Source: Siphonodentalium dalli (taxonomy: Eukaryota; Mollusca; Scaphopoda; Gadilida; Siphonodentaliidae). Taken from it: a DNA stretch of 64,000 bases. The translations under genes were made by a program, and so were the position numbers. The notes under the pieces were generated by a model. That model was given only the letters and a program-made list of their open reading frames with translations. It was not told the DNA's origin and did not search any database. This document shows positions 12,901-20,610 of this stretch, piece after piece (position 1 is the first letter of the stretch; every line of letters begins with the position of its first letter). The DNA is taken from contig CP136066.1 in NCBI GenBank assembly GCA_032622095.1, positions 102,443,319 to 102,507,318 of the forward strand, written 5' to 3'.

Positions 12901-15900
12901 GTTCGACCTTGAAATGACCCGATTTCAAGGTCACGTCGCACGGGCAAATTAATAGGCCCATGCCACTCCCCGGACAAAAACATCCCAACACACAGACAGA
13001 CAGACACACAGATTTCCCAAAATATATAATAGACTAGCCGATGAGCCCGACGTTGTCCGGGCTATTCAAAAACCAAATTTCAAGTCGATAGCTCTACCCG
13101 TTTCCTAGATCTGGTCTGCGCATGCGCGAAGCTGGCGTCGCACGGGCTCGGCGACCCGATAAAATTTGTATCCGGGGCAAGATACATTCACATACCAAAT
13201 TTCAAGTCGATAGCTCCACCCGTTTCCGAGATCTGTCTGCGCATGCGCGAAGCTTGTGTCGCACGGGCTCGGCGACCCGATAAAATTCGTATCCGGGGCA
13301 AGATACATTCACATAGCAAATTTCAAGTCGATAGCTCCACCCGTTTCCGATATCTGGTCTGCGCGAAGCTGGCGTCGCACGGGCTCGGCGACCCGATAAA
13401 ATTCGTAACCGGGGCAAGATACATTCACATAGCAAATTTCAAGTCGATAGCTCCACCCGTTTCCGAGATCTCGTCTGAGCATGCGCGAAGCTGGCGTCGC
13501 ACGGGCTCGGCGACCCGATAAAATTCGTATCCGGGGCAAGATACATTCACATAGCAAATTTCAAGTCGATAGCTCCACCTGTTTCCGAGATCTCGTCTGC
13601 GCATGCGCGAAGCGGGCGCCGTACGGGCTCGCCAATATGACGTTGACGACCGCTGGTCAAACTACACACACGTACCAAGTTTCGTCCCGATCGGTCGAGA
13701 ATCGTAGATTTGTATAAATGACATACATACAGACAGACAGACAGAGGTCTTCAAAATATATATGAGACTAGAAGGTGACCCGACTTCGTCCGTGCTTTGA
13801 CCTTGAATTGTCCATTTTGAAGGTCAAGGTCAAGTGGGGTCACGATTTGACCAGTCCAAAACACTGCCCGGACAAAAGTACCCCGACAAACGTGCCCGTC
13901 GAAATCCATCCAGTTTTACCCGATTTGACCTTGAATTGATCATTTAGAAGGTCGAGATCAGGTGTGGGTCACGATTTGACCCGTCCAAAATACTCAGTTG
14001 ACAAAAGTAACCCTATGTATCAAATTTCGTGGAAATCCCATCAAAATTCGCGATTTGACCTTGAATTGACCCGATTTCAAGGTCAAGGTCTTATCGCACG
14101 GGCAAATGAATGGGCTTATGAGACTCCCCATACGAAAGTATCCCTAGACACTAATTTCCATCGAAATCCCGTGATATTTGGGCGTTTGACATTGAAATGA
14201 CCCGATGTCAAGGTCACGTCGCACAAGCAAATTAATAGGCCTATGCCACTCCCCGACCGAAAGTACCCCCACATACCAAGTTTCATCGAAATCCCGTGAT
14301 ATGCGGGCGTTTGACATTGAAATGACCCGATTTCAAGGTCAAGATGATGTCGCACGGGCAAATTAATAGGTTTTTGCCACTCCCCGGCCGACGGTACCCC
14401 CACATACCAAGTTTCATCGAAATCTTGAGATATTCGGGCGTTTGACCTTGAAATTACCAGATTTCAAGGTCAAGGTCACGTCGCACGGGCAAATTAATAG
14501 GCCTATGTCACTCCCTGGCCGAAAATACCCCCACATACCAAGTTTCATGAAATCGGGTCGGCCGTTTTCGAGTTCATCGATTACACACACACACACACAC
14601 ACACAAACAGATCTTCCAAAATATATAATACTAGAAGGTGACCCGACTTCGTCCGGGCTATTCAAAAACCAAATTTCAAGTCGATTGCTCCACCCGTTTC
14701 CGAGATCTGGTCTGCGCATGCGCGAAGCTGGCGTCGCACGGGCTCGGCGACCCGATAAAATTTGTATCCGGGGCAAGATACATTCACATACCAAATTTCA
14801 AGTCGATAGCTCCACCCGTTTCCGAGATATATAGCCCAATGTCATTTGCGGATACCTCGGCCGGTGATGAGTTAACGCGACATCGGCCGGTTAAGAGTTA
14901 ACGCGATCACGTCACGATATGTTGATGGCGTAATATATTTACGCAATGATTTTCGATGAGCGAAGCATGGTCCTGCGTTCTTCCCGATAATTAAGGTAGA
15001 AACTTTAAACGTACACAGGCGTGTGATACATCATTGGAAAGATGAAGCACCACAGATTCTAACCGTGCAAATTATATGACTGGCAATTTATTATTCGCGC
15101 TATATCGAATCGATTTGTGAGCACCGAACTGAAATATATTAGCGCAAAACGGCGTAAAAACAGATTTGACCTCGGGCACGTGAAAAGTTGACCTCGGATC
15201 TGAAAATCAATAGGCCTATGTTAACCCCCGGCCGAAAATACGCCCACGTACCAAGTTTCATCGAAATCGGGTCGGTCGTTTTTGAGTTCATCGATTACAC
15301 ACACACAGACAGATACACACACACACACACAGATCTTTCAAAATATATAATAGACTAGAAGGTGACCCGACTTCGTCCGGGCTATTCAAAAACCAAATTT
15401 CAAGTCGATAGCTCCACCCGTTTCCGAGATCTGGTCTGCGCATGCGCGAAGCTGGCGTCGCACGGGCTCGGCGACCCGATAAAATTCGTATCCGGGGCAA
15501 GATACATTCACATACCAAATTTCAAGTCGATAGCTCCACCCGTTTCCGAGATATATAGCCCAATGTCATTTGCGGATACCTCGGCCGGTGATGAGTTAAC
15601 GCGACATCGGCCGGTTAAGAGTTAACGCGATCACGTCACGATATGTTGATGGCGTAATATATTTACGCAATGTTTTTCGATGAGCGAAGCATGGTCCTGC
15701 GTTCTTCCCGATAATTAAGGTAGAAACTTTAAACGTACACAGGCGTGTGATACATCATTGGAAAGATGAAGCACCACAGATTCTAACCGTGCAAATTATA
15801 TGACTGGCAATTTATTATTCGCGCTATATCGAATCAATTTGTGAGCACCGAACTGAAATATATTAGCGCAAAACGGCGTAAAAACAGATTTGACCTCGGC

Positions 15901-16738
15901 ACGTGAAAAGTTGACCTCGGATCTGAAAATCAATAGGCCTATGTTACTCCTGACCCGAAAATACCCCCACATACCAAGTTTCATCGAAATCGGGTCGGCC
16001 ATTTTCGAGTTCATCGATTACACACACACACACAAACAAACAGATCTTCCAAAATATATAATAGATATATTTGATTCGAGTCGAGGAACCCACCCATCAA
16101 ACCTCAGAGTGATCAGATATCGATTTTTGAAATATTAGTTCTTGAAATGTGTAATTATTTGTGGCCCAGAAAAGAGTAAATCGAGGGTCTTGGACACAAT
16201 TGTGGATGAAGAAGGATAACTCTAAAATCAAGTGGTAATACGGCCAAATTTCGTGATACTCAAATGAAAAGACGGCCATATTTCGTTGAACATCATGTTG
16301 ATAAATAACACTTTTGGGAAATATTATACCATAGATGACAGCGGTTAGCATTATTTTGTTGTAATTAATTGATTCCGATAACAAAAGCGTATTTTGAAGA
16401 AATGTTGTTGTTGTTGTAACTTGATGATATGGGGACCGTCTGATCGGATTGAGTACCTTTAAGGGGAAAAAAAATCCCATATAATTTAGTTAGATATATG
16501 TTTTTTGCCTATTTTTCAATAATCTCTTCATTTCTTGCAGTTGGTGAGTCACTCTACAGGTATCATTATAAAGGAACAGATTGGGCCAGTGACCTTGGCA
16601 TTTGAGATATCAGGTCACTCATGTTCAGGACTGCAGATTACATCTGTGAAGGTCAAGGACCCATCATTGTCATATACGCCAAACCGTTATGTCAGGCATA
16701 TTGTGATAACTGACTCTTATGTGTTCAACATTCACTGA
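979..16738 (+). CDS. AP4M1: AP-4 complex subunit mu (mu4 adaptin), C-terminal half, 6 exons, 5' partial
   Basis: Mu4 is the cargo-recognition subunit of adaptor complex AP-4 (with epsilon, beta4 and sigma4), which sorts cargo such as ATG9A at the trans-Golgi network. Exons seen: 979-1074, 2039-2145, 4541-4632, 6142-6240, 10807-10924 and 16541-16738 (TGA stop). All are bounded by AG/GT and their phases match, giving about 235 residues of the mu homology domain. Diagnostic pieces that align with human AP4M1 as I recall it are KLVNLDRLQSNKTISFSPP followed by GEMTLLNYSLSGE (human VNLDEFESHR... then PPQGELTVMRYQLSD), SMSQHLSGDNQTSQL, IYWKLTKCPGE, GPVTLAFEI then CSGLQ, and the tail YVRHIVITDSYVFNIH (human WVRHLSHSDAYVIRI). 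The longin-like N-terminal half is not in the window. Introns carry many TTAA-flanked MITEs, and the last intron holds a Helitron-like array. Odd: the last exon is repeated intact downstream. Confidence 0.93.
1770..2010. mobile_element. TTAA-flanked palindromic MITE, family A, copy 1
   Basis: Starts TTAACCCTTCCATGAT and ends with the inverse CGTCATGAAAGGGTTAA. Inside are further inverted blocks around TCTCTTATATATGCGAG. The TTAA target and inverted termini suggest a piggyBac-type non-autonomous element. It ends 28 bases before AP4M1 exon 2039-2145. Confidence 0.7.
2171..2587. mobile_element. MITE family A, copy 2, with internal T-rich expansion
   Basis: Full termini (TTAACCCTTTCATGAC, inverse at the right end). 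The centre (about 2300-2460) has an added run of repeated TTTTTATCATTTTTT / TTCTTACATTCTTTAAC units not present in the other copies. Confidence 0.7.
3560..3703. mobile_element. Small inverted-repeat element (about 144 bp)
   Basis: GGCAATCCCGGTGAATCTG at the left and CAGATTCACCGGAATC...GATTGCC at the right form imperfect terminal inverted repeats. On the - strand the interior reads an acidic peptide with stops on each side, which I do not take as coding. Confidence 0.45.
4226..4488. mobile_element. MITE family A, copy 3
   Basis: The left end is intact; the right TTAA has decayed to TTAT. It ends about 50 bases before the AP4M1 exon at 4541. It contains AAGGTCAAGGTAAA, also present in copies 4 and 7. 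Confidence 0.65.
5612..5886. mobile_element. MITE family A, copy 4
   Basis: TTAA termini at both ends. There is an internal tandem duplication of about 29 bases (TATTCTCTTTTATATGCAAG repeated, 5761-5819). Confidence 0.65.
7222..7800. mobile_element. Dispersed repeat with hairpin head and GTCC-rich tract
   Basis: The head AGCTCACCTGAGACGAAG folds with the adjacent CTCCGGTGGAGCT. It is followed by a (GTCC)n-like stretch (7273-7314) and blocks such as TTTAGCTTATATTTGGTA and CAGGGCCATAACTCT, repeated two to three times. I know this layout from marine mollusc genomes; classification beyond dispersed repeat is uncertain. Confidence 0.55.
8124..8250. mobile_element. MITE family A, copy 5, right end missing
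   Basis: Begins TTAACCATTTCATGACC and contains the TCTCTTATATATAAAAGAGA hairpin. It loses similarity near 8250 without the inverse terminus. Confidence 0.55.
8335..8790. mobile_element. Second, headless copy of the 7.2 kb dispersed repeat
   Basis: Carries the same blocks (GTTCAAATGAGGTCACT, AGGGCCATAACTCTTGCCCT, TTCATATTTGGTATGAAGG) as 7222-7800 but lacks the hairpin head. It follows a G-rich tract at about 8310-8322. Confidence 0.45.
9328..9470. mobile_element. TTAA-flanked palindromic MITE, family B
   Basis: A near-perfect 143-bp palindrome: TTAACCCTTTCAGTGCCAAG to the inverse CTTGGCACTGAAAGAGTTAA, with arms of about 60 bases. The termini resemble family A only over the first ten bases, so it is a separate family sharing end specificity. 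Confidence 0.7.
9471..9668. mobile_element. MITE family A, copy 6, left end replaced
   Basis: The right terminus (CTGTCATGAAAGGGTTAA) is intact. The left end abuts the family B palindrome, suggesting that B inserted in or recombined with A. Confidence 0.6.
9923..10302. mobile_element. MITE family C, diverged copy
   Basis: Shares CTATTTCTTTGGCTTTGGGG, TCGAGGAACCCACCCATCAA and GTTGTTGTTG blocks with the family C copies at 16.1, 18.7, 45.1, 54.0, 55.3 and 58.7 kb. Both termini have decayed. Confidence 0.5.
10478..10724. mobile_element. MITE family A, copy 7
   Basis: TTAACCCATTCATGACAGGA at the left and TCATGGAATGGTTAA at the right. It ends 82 bases upstream of the AP4M1 exon at 10807, directly before the triplicated acceptor. 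Confidence 0.65.
10731..10806 (+). repeat. 33-bp tandem repeat that triplicates a splice acceptor
   Basis: TTTTTCACAG recurs with its AG ending at 10740, 10773 and 10806, separated by identical 33-base units (TATTGTAACATAATTTTTGA then CACTTTTTCACAG). The last one serves the AP4M1 exon. Use of either earlier acceptor would add 33 or 66 in-frame bases that contain an in-frame TAA, so those would truncate the protein. Confidence 0.75.
12438..16065 (-). mobile_element. Head-to-tail array of five Helitron-like units
   Basis: On the - strand each unit starts TC(T)ATTATATATTTTG and ends with a GTCGGG-type hairpin (CCCGGACGAAGTCGGG) followed about seven bases later by CTAG. Unit boundaries: 12438-13033, 13034-13767, 13768-14630, 14631-15354 and 15355-16065. 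At the junctions CTAG runs straight into TC. The outer flanks fit insertion between A and T without target duplication, as known for Helitrons. The units carry no transposase and consist of ~118-bp (CGTCGCACGGGCTCGG) and ~130-bp (TTGACCTTGAAATGACCCG) tandem repeats plus CA or GACA microsatellites near the 5' end. The array lies in the last AP4M1 intron and interrupts a family C MITE. Confidence 0.7.
16066..16462. mobile_element. MITE family C, left part displaced by the Helitron-like array
   Basis: Begins in mid-element (TTTGATTCGAGTCGAGGAAC) and ends TCGGATTGAGTACCTTTAA, the intact family C right terminus. Confidence 0.6.
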
Positions 16739-16978
16739 ACATTCCCTGGAACATATAAGACTATGTTCACACATTGAACAATAGACAAAATGTCCATAGC
16801 AATATTCTGTGCAATTTGTCTGCACCTGCCCCCCCCCCCTTTGAACCAGACAAATATTTACTGGTCAGGGAGGTTCTATTTGCACCCCTCATCCCTTTTG
16901 GTTGGATTTTCCAATTAGTACCTCAGACTTTCCAGCTGTTAGAAATTTAAAAAAAACTGACACCCCCCCCCCCCAATG

Positions 16979-18670
16979 TTTCCGAGATCTGGTCTGCGCA
17001 TGCGCGAAGCTTGCGTCGCACGGGCTCGGTGACCCGATAAAATTCGTATCCGGGGCAAGATACATTCACATACCAAATTTCAAGTCGATAGCTCCACCCG
17101 TTTCCGAGATCTGGTCTGCGCGAAGCTGGCGTCGCACGGGCTCGGCGACCCGATAAAATTCGTATCCGGGGCAAGATACATTCACATAGCAAATTTCAAG
17201 TCGATAGCTCCACCCGTTTCCGATATCTGGTCTGCGCGAAGCTGGCGTCGCACGGGCTCGGCGACCCGATAAAATTCGTAACCGGGGCAAGATACATTCA
17301 CATAGCAAATTTCAAGTCGATAGTTCAACCCGTTTCCGAGATCTCGTCTGAGCATGCGCGAAGCTGGCGTCGCACGGGCTCGGCGACCCGATAAAATTCG
17401 TATCCGGGGCAAGATACATTCACATAGCAAATTTCAAGTCGATAGCTCCACCTGTTTCCGAGATCTCGTCTGCGCATGCGCGAAGCAGGCACCGTACGGG
17501 CTCGCCAATACGACGTTGACGACCGCTGGTCAAACTACACACACGTACCAAGTTTCGTCCCGATCGGTCGAGAATCGTAGATTTGTATAAATGACATACA
17601 TACAGACAGACAGACAGAGGTCTTCAAAATATATATGAGACTAGAAGGTGACCCGACTTCGTCCGTGCTTTGACCTTGAATTGTCCATTTTGAAGGTCAA
17701 GGTCAAGTGGGGTCACGATTTGACCAGTCCAAAACACTGCCCGGACAAAAGTACCCGGACAAACGTGCCTGTCGAAATCCATCCAGTTTTACCCGATTTG
17801 ACCTTGAATTGATCATTTAGAAGGTCGAGATCAGGTGTGGGTCACGATTTGACCCGTCCAAAATACTCAGTGGACAAAAGTAACCCTATGTATCAAATTT
17901 CGTGGAAATCCCATCAAAATTCGCGATTTGACCTTGAATTGACCCGATTTCAAGGTCTTGTCGCACGAGCAAATGAATGGGCTTATGAGACTCCCCATAC
18001 GAAAGTATCCCTAGACACTAATTTCCATCGAAATCCCGTGATATTCGGGCGTTTGACATTGAAATGACCCGATGTCAAGGTCACGTCGCACGGGCAAATT
18101 AATAGGCCTATGCCACTCCCCGACCGAAAGTACCCCCACATACCAAGTTTCATCGAAATCCCGTGATATGCGGGCGTTTGACCTTGAAATGACCCGATTT
18201 CAAGGTCAAGATGATGTCGCACGGGCAAATTAATAGGTTTTTGCCACTCCCCCGGCTGACGGTACCCCCACATACCAAGTTTCATCGAAATCCTGTGATA
18301 TTCGGGCGTTTGACCTTGAAATTACCAGATTTCAATGTCAAGGTCACGTCGCACGGGCAAATTAATAGGCCTATGTCACTCCCCGGCCGAAAATACCCCC
18401 ACATACCAAGTTTCATCGAAATCATCGATTACACACACACACACACACACACAAACAGGACGAAGTCGGGTCACCTTCTAGTCTATTATATATTTTGAAA
18501 GATCTGTGTGTGTGTGTGTGTATCTGTCTGAAAATCAATAGGCCTATGTTACTCCTGACCCGAAAATACCCCCACATACCAAGTTTCATCGAAATCGGGT
18601 CGGCCATTTTCGAGTTCATCGATTACACACACACACACAAACAAACAGATCTTCCAAAATATATAATAGA
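16979..18670 (-). mobile_element. Second Helitron-like array (duplicated, rearranged)
   Basis: Unit boundary at 17640/17641 (CTAG at 17641-17644). The 5' TC end of the last unit is at 18670. A block corresponding to about 14600-15900 of copy 1 is missing. A 72-bp piece spanning a CTAG/TC junction is inverted here (18459-18530). Confidence 0.65.
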
Positions 18671-19067
18671 TATATTTGATTCGAGTCGAGGAACCCACCC
18701 ATCAAAGCTCAGAGTGATCAGATATCGATTTTTGAAATATTAGTTCTTGAAATGTGTAATTATTTGTGGCCCAGAAAAGAGTAAATCGAGGGTCTTGGAC
18801 ACAATTGTGGATGAAGAAGGATAACTCTAAAATCAAGTGGTAATACGGCCAAATTTCGTGATACTCAAATGAAAAGACGGCCATATTTCGTTGAACATCA
18901 TGTTGATAAATAACACTTTTGGGAAATATTATACCATAGATGACAGCGGTTAGCATTATTTTGTTGTAATTAATTGATTCCGATAACAAAAGCGTATTTT
19001 GAAGAAATGTTGTTGTTGTTGTAACTTGATGATATGGGGACCGTCTGATCGGATTGAGTACCTTTAA
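18671..19067. mobile_element. MITE family C, duplicated copy
   Basis: The same sequence as 16066-16462 except for a few substitutions, ending TCGGATTGAGTACCTTTAA. It is part of the segmental duplication. Confidence 0.6.
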
Positions 19068-19145
19068 GGGGAAAAAAATTCCCATATAATTTAGTTAGAT
19101 ATATGTTTTTTGCCTATTTTTCAATAATCTCTTCATTTCTTGCAG

Positions 19146-19343
19146 TTGGTGAGTCACTCTACAGGTATCATTATAAAGGAACAGATTGGGCCAGTGACCT
19201 TGGCATTTGAGATATCAGGTCACTCATGTTCAGGACTGCAGATTACATCTGTGAAGGTCAAGGACCCATCATTGTCATATACGCCAAACCGTTATGTCAG
19301 GCATATTGTGATAACTGACTCTTATGTGTTCAACATTCACTGA
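19146..19343 (+). CDS. AP4M1: Second intact copy of the AP4M1 terminal exon
   Basis: A 198-base exon with its acceptor (TTCATTTCTTGCAG) and stop codon, reading the same 65 residues as 16541-16738. It lies in the second half of a tandem segmental duplication. By eye I find no AATAAA between the stop at 16738 and this copy, whereas AATAAA signals follow this copy at 19838 and 19990. This copy may therefore be the one that supplies the 3' end of the mRNA, with the first skipped or read through. Either choice gives the same protein. Confidence 0.8.
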   Translation: MVSHSTGIIIKEQIGPVTLAFEISGHSCSGLQITSVKVKDPSLSYTPNRYVRHIVITDSYVFNIH

Positions 19344-19571
19344 ACATTCCCTGGAACATATAAGACTATGTTCACACATTGAACAATAGAAAAAATGTCC
19401 ATAGCAATATTCTGTGCAATTTGTCTGCACCTGCCCCCCCCCCCCCCCCCTTTGAACCAGACAAATATTTACTGGTCAGGGAGGTTCTATTTGCACCCCT
19501 CATCCCTTTTGGTTGGATTTTCCAATTAGTACCTCAGACTTTCCAGCTGTTAGAAATTAAAAAAAACTGAC

Positions 19572-19572
<1 letters not shown>

Positions 19573-19605
<33 letters not shown>
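19573..19605 (+). repeat. Long poly-C tract
   Basis: A run of about 33 C. The corresponding tract in duplication copy 1 (16964-16974) is shorter and marks the duplication junction. The length may be affected by sequencing error. Confidence 0.8.
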
Positions 19606-19609
<4 letters not shown>

Positions 19610-19774
19610 TTGAAAATCTCCCAACTGATAACCATTTCAGTCCAAAAAATTTACAGAAACTAAGAATATATCTGACTTCTGGAATAAAATACCGATTCAT
19701 AAATCAAACTATCGGAACAATTTAGACCTATTTCAAGTCTGAAAATTTGAGATGTGTACAAATGACTGTTATCA

Positions 19775-19868
19775 CTTTCTTTACAAAATACTCATTGACA
19801 AGTAGTTCCAAATCGTTATGTAAGGCACATTGTGATAAATAAATCTTAAGTGTTGAACATTCATTGAT
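19775..19868 (+). pseudogene. Decayed third copy of the 3' part of the AP4M1 last exon
   Basis: The stretch around 19808-19868 (CCAAATCGTTATGTAAGGCA, then CATTGTGATAA and GTTGAACATTCATTGA) is a diverged copy of the end of the AP4M1 last exon (CCAAACCGTTATGTCAGGCA, then TATTGTGATAA and GTTCAACATTCACTGA). In-frame changes break the reading frame (TCAGGC to TAAGGC). Similarity continues weakly upstream to about 19775. It indicates an older duplication that preceded the recent one. Confidence 0.6.
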
Positions 19869-19995
19869 AAGAAATTTGGTGCTGAGAATCCAGTCTAAAT
19901 TTGTTATGTGTTTCTCTTTAATTTATTATGAAAAGAGTTTATTAAAATTCAGTTTTATCTACAAAAATGATGGTTACTTATTTGCAAAATAATAA
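19838..19995 (+). promoter_or_regulatory. Candidate polyadenylation signals for AP4M1
   Basis: AATAAA occurs at 19838-19843 and again at 19990-19995, about 0.5 and 0.65 kb after the stop of the second terminal exon. The first lies within the decayed third exon copy. Confidence 0.35.
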
Positions 19996-20275
19996 AGCTT
20001 GTGTATTATACACCTGCATGTATCAACGGCATATACTCATGCAATATCTATCAACCTGCTTTGATTAGAGGGACGATAAAAGTGAGATTTTACTATGCCT
20101 AATTTGATGCATGGATAATACATGTCCTTTTCAATTACATAGAGTTTGCATAAGGTTAAGCCCATGTCGCTCAGTTTTTTGAAAACCAAAGATTCATTCT
20201 GACACAATGTTAAGAAATATAAAGAATGCTCAACATTTAACTGCCAGTTTAGTCAACTTTTTAGAATCATCAGCA

Positions 20276-20281
20276 TTTATT
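20276..20281 (-). promoter_or_regulatory. Candidate polyadenylation signal of the protease
   Basis: AATAAA on the - strand about 330 bases after the TAA stop at 20611. The convergent AP4M1 3' end lies less than 300 bases further on. Confidence 0.35.
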
Positions 20282-20610
20282 TTATAAAACCGAGATATTA
20301 GACACGATCAAATTCTTCAATTTCAATGCGACCATTGTCTCAAAGTTCATTAACCAAATGCCAGCTTTGAAGAAATCACACCCAACTAAATGAGATTTGC
20401 CCAACCTGGGTAAAATATTGCCAATTTCAGCAAACATTGATAACAAAATTCCCATTTTGCGAACCTGGGTAAAATAATTCCCAAGACCAGTGGATAACTA
20501 CTAATTCTGCCCCAGTGACTGCTGATCAGTGATGGTCAGTGTATGCTCCTGATCGTAGAGTGACTGCTGATCAGTGACGTCGGTGAATGAGTCTTCTCCT
20601 GATTGTATAG

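Larger units (their letters stand above)
13224..19612. repeat. Tandem segmental duplication carrying the last AP4M1 exon
   Basis: Copy 1 is about 13224-16978 and copy 2 about 16979-19612. The order of Helitron-like repeats, family C MITE, AP4M1 last exon, 3' UTR and poly-C tracts is the same in both. The junction lies at a poly-C run ending CCCCAATGTT, where copy 1 passes into TTCCGAGATCTGG and copy 2 into unique sequence. Copy 2 lacks about 1.1 kb of the array. The exon and UTR look identical by eye, which implies a recent event. Confidence 0.8.

Noticed and set aside
13105-15625. Many overlapping 70-130-codon frames in the Helitron-like arrays (also 16.9-18.5 and 47.5-48.3 kb)
   Set aside because: The same peptide blocks recur in every unit and on both strands. 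They are translations of ~118/130-bp repeats, not genes.
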